A DNA stretch of 64,000 nt. It comes from Primula veris (taxonomy: Eukaryota; Streptophyta; Magnoliopsida; Ericales; Primulaceae). The translations under genes were made by a program, and so were the position numbers. The stretch lies in NCBI GenBank assembly GCA_963682055.1, contig OY821749.1, forward strand, positions 26,419,631-26,483,630, in the 5' to 3' direction. A model generated the notes under the pieces. It had not been told where the DNA came from. It saw nothing but the letters and a program-made list of their open reading frames with translations, and did no database searches. Position 1 is the stretch's first letter, and every line of letters begins with the position of its first letter. This document shows, one piece after another, positions 46,367 through 58,720 of this stretch.

Positions 46367-48809
46367 TCACAAGGCAGAGGTACATACAAATTTATTCTCC
46401 TTCAGTGTTTTTTCAAGTTCTGCCTCAAATCTTTTCATTGCTTGGACGGGCAACCATAAGGGGATCAAAATTTCACGCTCGCCTTTCTTATTTTTAAAAC
46501 AAATCATAAAGGCTGCCTGCGGAATGTCAAAGTTGGGTGGTCCACCGTATGCAGGGTTTCCCCAACCGAAATCGATTATATCAGACCCTGCTTGTGTTAC
46601 ATCCGACACAAAGAGAGTTCTTGCCACCCCCCAAAATGGTCGCCCTCTGATTACCATTAAGTCCGCCAATGATTTGAAATGTTCCTCAGTCACATCATTC
46701 TTCACCTTCATCACCAACTTCAATGCACATTCTAGTAGACTCTCGCATAGTCTCTGAGCTGTGGATATCGCGACAGGAAGGACAAAGGCATTCCCGTAGT
46801 ATCCCCTAGGAAGCGGCGGGAAGTCTCTTTTTCCTCGCCAGTTGACCGGGATAGCCATGGTACGGAACTTCCAGATACAAGCTATTAACAGTTCGAATAT
46901 GGAACACTTGCTAAGGTGGGGAGGAACAAGCCTGCGAAGTGCTGCGATCTCAACATTGCCAAAGATGAACGAGTGGCAAGCCATGTCCTCGAGCGAAATA
47001 ACTTGTTCATTCGAGTCTGCAATATGGTCATATACGTGGTGAGAACATGTCACTCGGGGCGGATTTCTGGCCATTAGAAGGTCTCTTTGCCAAACGGGCA
47101 ACACTGATGGAGCAGCCGCTCCTCTTGCCATTTCGCTTACCGCTGTCATGAACTGAACTAAACCAGGCGCATCACTCATGGTATGATTTATACGCAAAGC
47201 AAGAACAAAACTCCCGCACCTCATGCGAGTCACCTGGTTATAATAAAAGAAATTGCATGCTTACCGTAGTGAGATAAAGATAACTACATTATATATGTGA
47301 GAGTTCATCCAATCTCTTCAAATTTTCACATGATAGTAACCAGGACCTCATATTTAAACCTAGTCATTATATAGTCGATGTGAAACAATAAACTCTAACA
47401 ATACTAACATAAATAATGGACGGTTAGAATAGAAGGAACGACGATGTCACAAATAGGTTATGTTTCAATTTTAAATTTGTAATAATTCTACATTCTCATT
47501 TTCCATTGTTCTACATGTAGGCCTCGTTTGTTTCACATTCTACTAAAGTGGAAATGTATTATCCAGCGTTTGCTAGCCAAGTTTGGGATTTTTTTGTAAT
47601 CACATATATGTATATATATATAAATATATGTATATACGTGTATATATATATTAAAATAATAACATATATATATATGAAGACATAATTATATATATGAGTG
47701 TATTTTTCTATTTTACTTATTATGCATATAAAAGTAAATTTATAAAATAGTTCTATCCCAATAAAAATCAAACAAATATTTTATTGAGTTTCATGTATGT
47801 ACTATTAATCCCGTATTAATTTGTAATTCCGCCACAGTCCGAAGGTATTAATAGTCCCGGTACTAGTAATACTGTAACCAAACAAGACCGTACATTCTTA
47901 AAATTTTATCCGTTTGGTCCCCGATACCACGATTTTGTATGTCATAACAATCACCTTGTCCACGTAAAGCTTGTTTCCCGGCACTGGATTTAGGGTTAGT
48001 TTTTTCCCGGCCAAATAGACATTCTTAGTGCGTCAGCCATCGCCATGGATGTCCTATAAGGAACAGCAAAATAAAAAACTTTACCGTGCTTCTCTAGTTG
48101 ATCCTATTCAACTTGTAAGAATTCTAATTTAATTAGCAAAATGCTTTTTAAATAGGATTTATATGCTCAGCTAATTAAATAAATAGAACTTTAATTAAGT
48201 AACTATCAGTAGGCTTTAATAATCAGTGGATCAGTGGGTACGTGATATGACTTGCAACCATAGTCCGGAAACTTTTACTTCCTATCTTCAAACATATCCA
48301 TTGAAGAAGACTTTTACTTTCTAGATTTATTTACACTTGGCACCTTATAAATATACCTGAATAAGAAGAAGAGGGGAGTCAATAATCCCGGTTGACCCAG
48401 GCACATCGTAAAGCAACTCCTTGAAGCACGGGAACGGAGGCTGAAGCCGCTTCCCAAATTCTTCAAGTGTAACATCAGCATCGGCCTCAATGAACAATAT
48501 TCCTTCCCCTGTACACTCAACCAGTAGCTTAAGCCCTGGCCCCACTTCCCTCAGCCGACCTGCAAATGGATAGTAAAAGACAAGCGCCTCTTCTATAGCC
48601 TTGCGGATGACCTTTACAGGGTCTCGACCAACCAATGTGGGGTTATTCCAAAAAAACCAAATGCCGGGGATATGGAAACATAAATCCTCTTGGTCATCGA
48701 TGTCGGAGAGGAGCTTGTAGTCATGAGGGGTGGGTTTTGTGGGTTTTAAAAATTCGTGAGGTTGCCTTGTAACCTTAAAGTATAGAGGTTTGGTGGTTGA
48801 AAGTTCCAT
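46367..48809 (-). CDS. BAHD acyltransferase (benzyl-alcohol benzoyltransferase-like), 2 exons
   Basis: Exon 1 48809-48357 (151 codons) and exon 2 47233-46367 join in phase 0 at [12 protein letters not shown] to give 439 aa. The intron is 1123 bp at the position conserved in this clade. The HxxxD catalytic motif is HTMSD (168-172), the structural motif DFGWG is at 372-376. [33 protein letters not shown] context ([10 protein letters not shown]), [19 protein letters not shown] and NPAYGGP match the BEBT/HSR201 clade (acyl-CoA:alcohol transferases making volatile esters). The start at 48809 ([13 protein letters not shown]) fits the family; an in-frame ATG 11 codons upstream (48842) is possible. 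Cytosolic, CoA-thioester donor. Alcohol and acyl specificity cannot be read from sequence. A Tourist-like MITE sits in the intron. Confidence 0.94.
47520..47889. mobile_element. Tourist/Harbinger-like MITE in BAHD intron
   Basis: 370 bp, ends GGCCTCGTTTG and (inverted) GGTCTTGTTTG, the GGCCT-GTTTG terminus typical of Tourist elements. A perfect 3-bp flank GTA is on both sides (47517-47519, 47890-47892). Canonical Harbinger duplications are TWA, so GTA is slightly atypical. The interior has a TA-rich microsatellite (about 47600-47690). Confidence 0.65.
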
Positions 48810-49387
48810 GAGAAGAGGTAGAAGGATTGGGAAACTTGGCAATCGGATCTTATTTACAAGAAAACTATTTTGGGATGTACGAAACTTGATTTTAGTTAAG
48901 AGTATTAAGAAGTTCCATGTATCTTTTTGGTCCTGACTTATTTAGTTTAGCCAAAACCAGTTGGGTCGTCCATTTGAATGAAAACCAAACACGTCTGAAA
49001 CCTCATTGTAGCCTGCTATGATTATTTGTGTAAATGCATTTCTCAAACTAATGGTTTCCGCTATCGTAATTTTATTATTTTTCTTGGTAACATACCACAA
49101 ACCAATTATAGGTAGTTATTTTTGTTGTAGTTTTGTTTAAATTGCTTGACTTGTACTTACAAATTAATTCCTGCAATCCATTTTCGTCAAACATGTTACT
49201 TTTTAGTTTTTACTACCAATGAGATATAAGGTTTAGTCATTTATGGGTATAAGGAGAAGTCGCTTTTCTTGTGATACATACTCGTTTTGCAAGCTAAGGA
49301 AAAGTAAACTCATCTTCAAGTTTTTCACTTTCTTTTTGCTAATATAGGCTCTAGAGTTGCGGTTGCACATCATCTGTATTCTGTATT
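48810..49387. other. Upstream region of BAHD gene
   Basis: AT-rich promoter region on the - strand side. No clear TATA box or element recognised. Confidence 0.35.
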
Positions 49388-49870
49388 CAGGGGCGGAACC
49401 GGTGACGGGCAAGGGCATGCCACCGCATTCCAAAAATTTTAAAAATAATTATTTTTTATATAGAAAAATGCAGAGATTTAAACTTTTATACATTACTAGG
49501 CCTCCAATAAACAAATAGTAATTTAGTTCAAATGGTAAACATAAAATATTTGTATCATCAAGTTAACTAGTTCGAATCTTGTGTTAATTTTTTACTCTTT
49601 ATTTAATTAACTTTATGTTACTGTTTGACTTTTCTATTAATTAATTGCATGTTTAAGGTATAATTACAAGATTTTATAAATAAACATTTTTGTTTAATTT
49701 CATAGTCATATTATCAAAAAAGTTTAAACTTATAAATTCGTATTTATAGTCAATTTTTTTGTATCTTTTAAAATTTTTAGATCAGTATACAAGTAATCTA
49801 AGTTTTAAGCTCCAACTTTTTTTGATTTTTTATACCGTTTATTTTTATTGTATTAATAAAAAAAATCAAC
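49388..49870. mobile_element. Degraded hAT-type element with tRNA-like motif
   Basis: The left end CAGGGGCGGAACC is the typical start of plant hAT MITEs. Inside, TTTAGTTCAAATGG (about 49522) and AGTTCGAATCTTG (about 49569) resemble A and B boxes in the arrangement often found in this MITE class. A right inverted end and target duplication could not be found, so the right limit is a guess. Confidence 0.35.
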
Positions 49871-50589
49871 GACTGAGTCCCCGATGAGGAAGTACTTATG
49901 AAAGTGTTACTATTTTGCTGTATTTAGCACAAAATTAAGCCACCGTGGAGGCTGTGTTCCATAGTAAACTCTCTTTTATTTCAATGAACAAACTGGAGCT
50001 TTACTAATAAAAGAAACAAAAAATAGTTTTACTCATCTAGGTTACAAATGTGGAGCATGTAGATTTTTTTTCCATGTGGTTTTTCCCCTAATAATTTCTT
50101 CACTGTGTGTCTCTTCAGTAATTATATGAAGTTGATGAATATAGGTAATGATTTTTCCCTTGTATTGATCTGGAGGAATTTCACCTTCAAATATTTGTGG
50201 TACTATACATAGAGATTGAACTTTGTCAAAGATTCTACATTCCCTTTATATTCTAATTCTACTCTCAATAGTTGGTGTGCTTCCACAAATTGACCAGGAA
50301 TGGTCTGAAAAGAAAAATTCACAACATAGACCAACTTTATATGAAACTTGGGAATCAACGGTTAGAAGTAATTAGGCAGTACTACTTGTTCAGATGAGTT
50401 TTAGATGAAAAATTGTCTTTGAAGGGAAAATAATAGAATATTATTGAGATAGAGAAATAACCCCAATTTCTTTATTTTACTATCAGTGCAATTGTACTAA
50501 ATCATGTTTTAGACAAATAATAGTGAAAATGTATAAAAATAGATAAATTTTTATATATATAATTATTATGTGTGGTGCGTACGTACTAC
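49871..50589. other. Intergenic sequence
   Basis: AT-rich, no gene or element recognised up to the retroposon. Confidence 0.35.
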
Positions 50590-51288
50590 AACTGCAACAT
50601 TTATGTATCTGGATTACCAAATCAACATTTCAAGGAAGGCTATCAGCCTAAGATATGTTGTTTTTGGAACTGTAAAGATACTACGGATAAGAACAGATAC
50701 CTAAAGGTAATGAGGATAATTTTCTGAAACTTTTGAGTTTTACTTTGTTTTCTTGACTTCACATGCAACCTTTTTGATGAAGACTAAGGTCTGAAAAAAG
50801 TTTTGTGCTCGTTATATACTAATTAACTTTTTAATTAGATGCAGGGGATTTAGAAGGGTAAATTTTCCCTGTTATTGCTTTTTTAGGCCTTTTCTGCAGT
50901 TTTATGCAGTTTTTCAAGTGTATATTGCTAGGGGGTGTAGAATACATTAAAGAACCAGGGGCTTTTTGCAAATCGGAAACTGAAAACTCAAGAATCAAAG
51001 TCTTTGATCACTATTGATCTAGGAGGCATAAGGTGGAGGGGGTATAAGGAGAGGTTTTTTGTTTTCTTTGGTGATCTTTTTCTGGTGAAGCATGAGTTTT
51101 CTGGAGAGTTTTTAATATCGTTTTTGCACCCTTCTAGCAATAATCTTTTGTACGACTGTTTTTTTTAAGTCAATTTTGAATATGGTTTCGATGATGTAAT
51201 GACCACTATGGGGGTTTATCCCATAGAGACTCTATTTATACAAGCTTTTGTTTTGGAAAAAAAAAAAAAAAAAAACTGCAACATTTAT
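50590..51288 (+). mobile_element. Poly(A) retroposon with 15-bp target duplication
   Basis: A 669-bp insertion (50605-51273) ending in a run of about 18 A (from 51257), bounded by identical 15-bp copies AACTGCAACATTTAT (50590-50604 and 51274-51288). This is the signature of LINE-type target-primed reverse transcription. No ORF and no pol III boxes were recognised. The 3' end (GGGGGTTTATCCCATAGAGA... GTTTTGG) may be a LINE 3' UTR, making this a 5'-truncated LINE, or it may be a copy of an untranslated RNA. The exact duplication indicates a young insertion. Confidence 0.88.
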
Positions 51289-52444
51289 ACAACTTCGTTA
51301 AACAGCTTTGTTTCTTAGGTCTGAACGTGGTATATATGGCGGGATTGTTATTTACTTGTCAGCTTCTTTAATACAGATACCATCATTATAGAAAATGGGC
51401 ATTCAAATTTATTTTAGCAGCCTTTAAATGAAAAGGATCATACTTCCAAATACTAATTATTTTTCAAAAAAAAAAAAACACACATGTTGCAATGTTATTC
51501 TATGAATAATGTCGCTTCACCGGATAAAATATGCAATGCATATAAGAGAAGGCCAACATCAAATTTTGCACATAGTGATTTTGATATTAGCACCTCTCGA
51601 TGTATAAGGAAGAACCTTATTGTTTTAACTTATGTCCGCGTGGAAAAGAGCAGAGAAATTTACGCTATTCCCATTTTCTGTGTAAATTAAAAGTAATATA
51701 TGGCTACATTGACTATATATATAGTAATCCTTTTTTTTAAGCCGAAAAGAATTTTTTATTAAAGCGAACATGAAGTTGTTGTTTAATGGACAAGACAAGC
51801 AACCATTTTTGTAGCTGTACTGAATACATCTCCGATTAAAACCGATAAGTATGGAACTACTAACGGATTTATACTTCCTATTTCACATGATGGGGGAAAA
51901 GAAATCTAAGCCAACTGACAAAATCAAGCTCTCAAGAAAAAACAAATTAGCTCAAAAAAACAACATTTTTCTTCGTGTACCCCCTATCATTATAACTCTC
52001 TATGTAGTAATTCTATTGTTATATAGATTTCTAGAGTTGTCATGTACTCTTAAAAGAGGCTGATGTACCACTAATTTTCACATTACAACATATAGTAAGA
52101 TTTATACTTGTAGTGACATTTACATAGTCTATCGTAAGTGCTCTAGCTAAGGTTTAGGAAAATAAACACTTACACCCAACCGGTTAAATGCTTATCTTTT
52201 TCCATTAATAGTTAATTAAGTTCTTAAATAAATCAACATTAAGATTGTCATGGATAACTAAAATCTTCATTTGATGATACAAAAATGCCTATAAAAGATT
52301 TACTAGCTTAGTTGTAACAGATAAAGACTAAGTTTTTTTTTTTAGTATACATGTTGTACAGAGAATAGATATATACCAGAGTAAGAGATAAAAAAAAAAT
52401 TGTAAAATAGCTTACAAAAGAAAATTCTCTTTACTGATCTTTAC

Positions 52445-52489
<45 letters not shown>

Positions 52490-53547
52490 AAATCATCTTT
52501 ACAACTATATATAGATACAAAAATGTTTAAATATCCCACTGTAAACGTCATAGCTAGTCTTGAACAATATTCAATTTTTATTTAGCTCATCACTATTTTT
52601 AGTCGAAAACAATTCATGGATAAATGCGTGAGTGGGTTTTGTAATATTGTCAATAGTTACCAGAAATATCGAATAATATCGTGGAAAAACGGTGTGAAAA
52701 ATGTGTTATATCATAATCAAAAGTTTTTTTTGGCATACTGTGTCAGTTTAGCCTTCCAGTATCTCATCCTTTATTTGTAATTGAATTGTTTGAATCTTGC
52801 TTATTTGTTGGTCTGTTTAGAGTGGTTACTTATGGTGTGAGATCTTAGGCAAAGAAAGGAAGGGTTTATACTCCATGTAGCTCGTTTCGTTAAGACTAGA
52901 TGCAGCGACGAGGTCCAGGCCGCCTCGGGTCCAACCAACAACAGCAGTGGTCACTACAATAAAATGTATAAACGCTCAGGTAAACTCTATTGATATTGTG
53001 ATGCTAAAATGATTGTTGCTAATTTGGTGAGAAGACAGCAACAGAAACTTTCTTGTAGTAGCTCAGTCAGTGGTCAGATGCAGCAGTAATTGTGGGGTGT
53101 GGTTTATTAACAGAGAGAGAAAAAAATTGAGTACAAATATTATATCCTATTTTTCTATCCCTTTCCTATCCCTTGCTTATTTTATCTAAAAAAAATTTCT
53201 AAAAAACTTTAAAAAAATTGTACAATTAATATAATACATGTATCAATACATTCCGATAATTATTTTTAAAAGAAAATCCACACAAAATTTATTTTGGAAT
53301 AAATGTATAAATTAGTGTAAATTAAAAATAGAATATTAAAAAAATTGTCTAAAACAATATTATGTTCAAATGTTTTAAAATTTGAATACAATATAATATA
53401 AAAGTTTATAAAGTTGCGGTATAAGTTGTGAAAATTTAAAATTTGAGTGGAAATAAGAAGGGGGCACAAAAAGAGATAGAGAATAGGGATAGAAGATTTG
53501 GACTAAAAAAAAAATAATATGATAAAAATGGCACCTATGTGATTAGA
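51289..53547. other. Intergenic sequence
   Basis: AT-rich with an AT microsatellite (52448-52486) flanked by two copies of ATCTTTACAACTATATAT (about 52437 and 52493). Several small ORFs with no recognised domain. No gene supported. Confidence 0.4.
52448..52486. repeat. (AT)n microsatellite
   Basis: About 39 bp of uninterrupted TA repeats. Confidence 0.95.
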
Positions 53548-53555
53548 CTAACAAC

Positions 53556-53785
53556 TAGTCAGTCCCGGGCGAAAACCCGAAAAAACCGAAACTTTTTTGG
53601 GTCAGTTTCGGTTTATAATAAAACCAGACCGAAAAAAATCGAAAAACCCGAAAAAACCGAAAAATTCCGAAAATAAAACCGAAAAACTCCGAAGAAAAAC
53701 CGAAAGACCGAAACCGGACCGAAACAAACCGGCTCGGTTCGGTTCGATCCAAAAAATAAAAACCAAAAAATTTAAACCAGCCCTA
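53556..53785. mobile_element. Short hAT-like element
   Basis: 230 bp starting TAGTCAGTCCCGGG and ending TTTAAACCAGCCCTA, flanked by a perfect 8-bp duplication CTAACAAC (53548-53555, 53786-53793). The body consists largely of AAACCGAAAA/CCGAAAAAC words. It resembles the 836-1901 and 9572-10412 elements in ends and style. It lies about 360 bp upstream of the LDAH-like start. Confidence 0.82.
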
Positions 53786-54150
53786 CTAACAACAACTGTT
53801 CTAACCTAGAGGTAGATTCTAAATGGAAATATTGAATTTTGGAAAAAGCAGTGCCAGACCCAAGAGAACTTTAACTAACACTAGGCAAAAGCCTAAAACA
53901 ATTTAGGCCAAAAGTTAAATCTTGATGAGAAAATGTTGACTAATATTGCTCATTAATAATACTTCGCTATGCCTGTATGCATTGTTCATCTCGTCTTGCC
54001 TATTAAATCTTCAACTATAAAGCCCCATTTATATTTGACCAAATGTTAAGGTATCATTTCATACACATTTGATAAATTTGTTGCCTAAAATCATCACTCA
54101 TTAGGAAAGACTAGAAGGTATTAACAAAATTGAAGTGTGCAAAAAGAAGG

Positions 54151-57100
54151 ATGAGCTCCGGAAATTCTCATTTAATTTTGAATAAAAAAGTTGCTAACTA
54201 TCGTCTCTGCAATGTCTCCGGGTACACTATCTATAACTTAAGATCACTTTTCTCTGTTAAAATTGTGCTAGTGTAAAAAAGACAACAAATCTATACCTCT
54301 AGATTGTAGTCCCCTAATCGGATATCTTATGTTGGTTTACAAAATTAGAAATCCTGAAGCAGATAATCCCCAGTACTTTGTTGATAAAATAAATAAATTT
54401 ACACAGAAAAGTCCAAGTAAAATAAGTCAATAATCATCGGTGTGTTGAAAAACGAAATCTTAGCTAAAGCGTTTTGCAAGAACTAAGCTAAAAGTGTAAA
54501 AAGCGTAAGCTTTTACCAGCCTAAAAAGCAGAAAAGCCGGTTTTTTAAGCTCTGAATCGAGCTTTTATCGAGATTTGTTACTACAAACGCTTTTAAAACA
54601 CTGATAATCATATGTTTATGTGAAATAAGTCTGCTACTAACTGGATGCTTAATTTTTTCTTCATGAGAGTTTCGTTTTTATTTTCGATTGGGTATATTGT
54701 CTTTACAGTCATAAGACTGATTTGCTAGAAATTCGAGCTGAAGATCCTAAGGCGCACGTCCTGTTTATCCCTGGAAACCCAGGTTGAGAGAATTTTTACT
54801 CAAATAGTACTTTATTTAGAATGTGAAATAAGTTAACTATCTCATGTGACAGGTGTTGTTGCATTTTACGCTGATTTTTTGGAGAATTTGTTTGAGCAAC
54901 TTGAGGGAACGACTTCTATCACAGGCAAGTACACATGTTCAAAAATTGTTATTGAAATTCAATTGTCGTTTGTTACGACTGTTTTGTAAATGTTTTTAAC
55001 TCTATGATTTTCAAAACTGTAATCTAATTTGAGCACTTTGTTTCATCAGCTCTTGGTCATATATGCCAGACCGAAAAGGTACTTGTTTTTTTATTACCAG
55101 AAATAGAAATGTATAAGCGCTTTCTTGTATTCGCATTGCCAATTTGCCATCTTCTACTTAAAAATCTTAGATACTTATATGGACTGCAGCCAACGAGATG
55201 TAAGTAAAGAATTGGAGAAGCTACGATTGTTGATAGCATTTACAAACTCCCTTTTTTCTCTTAATGAGATTTTTCTATTACGAATTAATTGTCTGCCACG
55301 ATTCAAATGGCTCAACCGTGACCGGCTTGATTTGTTGTTAATACTCCTTTTCTTTATATAATACAAAGTTACAGTAATTTCGTCAAAGGCTTATATCACT
55401 TGATATCACACATCTTTATAAGGTAAGTTTTGTGTGTTTTTGGCAAGTTTTTAAGAATCTGGTCGTAAGACATACTATATCCGTGTTGCTTAAAAAAAGT
55501 AGACATTTCTCAGGGACTCATCGTATTCATTGCAACTGATGGAAAATTTCCATATCCCACAATGTTTAATCAAATAATATTTGATTATCTATTTACTTTT
55601 ATTTGGTATTCTTTTACAAAATGAAATCTCAAATTGCTTTATGTCAGGATTGGGAGCAAGGGAAGTTGTTCACATTGGAAGATCAGATCAACCATAAGGT
55701 AATTACAATAGACATAATTAAAGCTGTTTCGATAAAAATGCTACGGAAGTTTTTTCTGTTGGTTTTTTCTTATCCTTCGAAATTAAGTCCATATCATGTT
55801 GACAAACTGTGCTTCGTCAAAGTTCTGGCCTGCAACTATTAGTTTTTTTACCTATGTTCGATTAGTTAGATGATTACTGAGTTGCATTAATTTGTACATT
55901 AATTTCTTTTTGTTGGCGTTGGCAGATTGACTTCATAAACAATGCATTACAAGACATCGAAGTCCCACTGATTCTTGTATGATCATCTTTATTGCTTGAT
56001 ATTTCATTGTGTGTTAAATTGTACAAACACTTTGTAGCAAAAAAATTCCAAATAATAAGAGATCATGTTTCTCAACAAATACTACTAGTTTCTACGTTGC
56101 TTCGATAAGCTTGATAAAAATTGATAGCGCCAAAATAACGTCTGTGATAAAAGAATTTGATTAATGAACTTTTATTTTCTCTTTGAAGGTTGGACACTCT
56201 GTTGGCTCATATCTGTCACTGGAAATTATGAGGAGATGCCCAAAAAAGGTATGGCCATAATAACATATCTGCAATTTTGTAAATGTACAAAAATCTATTA
56301 CAGAATGACGAGTCATGTATATTCCGATACTGGCACACCATTTTCTGCAGATTTTTTGTTTCAAAGCATTTCCTTAATCTTTTTTCACTTTTAATTTTTT
56401 ATGTGACTTTGGTTTTCCTTTAGGTGGTTTACTACATTGGACTGTATCCATTTCTGTCTGTATATAAACCATCTGCGACACAATCCTTTATAAAATGGGT
56501 TTCAATGTAAGCATCCTGATCCTATTACTTACTTCCTATAGAAGTTTTTAGATATTATCAGCTATAAGATTACTGCTATTTTTTTAATTGCAGGTCTCCA
56601 TTGTTGTCTATTGCATTTGCTACATTAGCAGGATTCCTGGGTGCATTACCGAAAACAGCTTCTCTTTTCCTTGTGAAGAATTCTGTTGGAAAGTCCTGGT
56701 CTTCGACAGCAGTTGAAGCTCTGATCTCATATCTTCTTAAGGTGCAACTCTATTACCAACTGTTAGAAAAAAATTCAAGAACTGAGGCTAGTTTGGTAAA
56801 ATCTAGATGCTAATACCGCATTTTTCTTTTAAGCTTTTGTTGAGATTAGGTGCACTATCATCTTTGCGAATTTCTGGTTCTTTTCTTTGAATCGATACTA
56901 TAAATAGCCCAGTGGTTTCTTTACGCGATCTATACTTTAGTGCTAAAGATCTACGAAGTACGATAAGAATGAATAGAAGATCTGAATAATCCACTTCCAG
57001 TTTTTCTAAACCTCTTTTCCCTAGTTTTTTATGTTCTGAAATTTTGCTCTTATAGTCTGATGGTGGGTTATTTTGGTATTCTGATCTAATTTCTTTTCTC

Positions 57101-58720
57101 TGACGTATGCTTTTGGTAATTGATTTTGGTTTTTGAAACTTATCTAAGTTGTACACAAATTCTTCATAGTCAGTAGCAACTTAATTTCCTCCCTAGTGAT
57201 AACTTTCTCAGAAGTGCTTTTTCATATATCTGCATTCCATTAAAACTTAATATCTTTTAGCTCATAACATAAATTTCTATATTGTTCTTAGCTAAAGTTA
57301 CAACAATTTGGCATTTCAGATTTTGTGATATGTTCCACTAATATATTGTTTGGGGCAATAGTTAAACTGTTTTCTGTTTGTGATCTTTTCAGTACCATAC
57401 AATACGCAATGTACTCTTCTTGACAATGATAGAATTTGAGAAGGTACAACTCTTGCTTGCATAAAACCTGTATATTTTGACAAATCTTAATTTTATTATG
57501 GCAAATGGACAACTAATGATGTTCCATGCTTTAATAGTAAGTCATATCAGTGTCAAATATTGCTGCTTCTTCTCCTCATACTTTATGTAATAAACGAAAG
57601 AATGTGCTCATATACGATATATATGAAATTACTTTAATTCGTTGCAAGGTCCTCAGAAAAAATAAGTCAGGTTAATTGTGGGGCTTAAAATTTTTTGACT
57701 AGCTGTCTAGCTTTATTATCATCTCCCATAGAAAGCTACATAAATAAAAGGTGGCGAGGTGTACCCTGCTTTCCCGTTCATTAGATATCATTCCGAAACA
57801 TCGCTATTACCATGAAAATTAGAAACTGCCTTTCAGATTTAATGTTTAGCAATCCTACAAATGCACACCTGTCCAAAACTACAGCTCTATTGGATTGAAA
57901 GGATCAGGTAAAATGAAGTTTGCATAAGAATTTGTCTGGAAAAAGTTTGTTGATATCAGAATTTAGATTACAGTTTGAGAGGTGAAGGTAAATATTTGGA
58001 ACTGCTATGAACATTTCGTTTTTCAGTGCAAAGTTGTTGGGATATATATCCAGTCCAAAGGCTACTAAACTACAAAAGTACTAACTACTAACAGTTAATC
58101 TCCTTATTAGCTATCAGAAACACCAGACTGGGAGTTCATGAGAGAAAAGCAAAGTCAAATTGCATTTTTGTTCGGCTGTGATGATCATTGGGCGCCATTA
58201 CATTTGCACGATGAGGTAAGACCTGTAACTAATATTATTCTTTCCACATGTGTATACGAGCATGCGCGTTGAAGTTACTTAGTTACCAGTAATCAAAAAC
58301 ATTTAGTTTCTTGATTATTACATAGAAATATGCCAAACTTCAAACAGAAATTACTTTAATTCTCCCAAAGATTTGATGTTGCCTTTCAAACATGAAAGTC
58401 TGATCCTGTTATAAATGGCTTCAACCATAGTACTATCGGTTGTGAAGAGGTATAATTAAAGTGGAAATCAGACTACCAGCTAGTTGTTTGATTTGTTACA
58501 CAATCAATATACATATATTGCTGTAAATTTGTTTCCGGAAATTTTGACCTTTTCTCAATTTCTGTGCTTGTAGATATCAAGAAATGTTCCAGGCATATCC
58601 CTTGCTATTGAACGTGAGGGCCATACACATAATTTCTCTTGCACTAAAGCCGGATCATTATGGGTCGCTCAATACGTGGCGAATTTGATCAAGAACCGCA
58701 AAGCCAGTAATAGCCAATAA
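54151..58720 (+). CDS. LDAH: Lipid-droplet-associated hydrolase-like (alpha/beta hydrolase), 12 exons
   Basis: Exons: 54151-54221, 54709-54782, 54853-54924, 55050-55078, 55648-55698, 55926-55976, 56189-56248, 56424-56506, 56594-56741, 57393-57443, 58111-58215, 58574-58720; 313 aa, usual for the family. Alpha/beta-hydrolase landmarks: oxyanion strand HVLFIPGNPGVVAFYADF (residues about 37-54), nucleophile elbow GHSVG (118-122, Ser120), acid in FGCDDHWAP (Asp253/254), His in EGHTHNF (282/284). HTEK/CQTEK and TLEDQINHKIDFI match LDAH (C2orf43) proteins. A hydrophobic stretch about 165-195 may bind the droplet surface. Role by family: serine hydrolase on lipid droplets (sterol or triacylglycerol handling); the plant substrate is unsettled. 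Intron 3 uses a GC donor (ACAG|GCAAGT). Intron 1 carries a hAT MITE. Tandem with a second copy 1.7 kb downstream. Confidence 0.93.
54438..54603. mobile_element. hAT-type MITE in LDAH intron 1
   Basis: 166 bp, ends CGGTGTGTTGAAAAACG and (inverted) CAGTGTTTTAAAAGCG, perfect 8-bp duplication ATAATCAT (54430-54437, 54604-54611). Same terminal family as 11813-12312 and 33661-33777. Confidence 0.87.
54925..55049 (+). other. GC-AG intron (LDAH intron 3)
   Basis: Donor ACAG|GCAAGT and acceptor CATCAG. The reading frame (SIT|ALGH) requires this donor; no GT in the vicinity keeps the frame. The paralogue at 61839-61958 has the same GCAAGT donor. Confidence 0.88.

Noticed and set aside
46362..46757. 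131-codon + strand ORF
   Set aside because: Antisense shadow of BAHD exon 2, whose - strand frame has clear family motifs.
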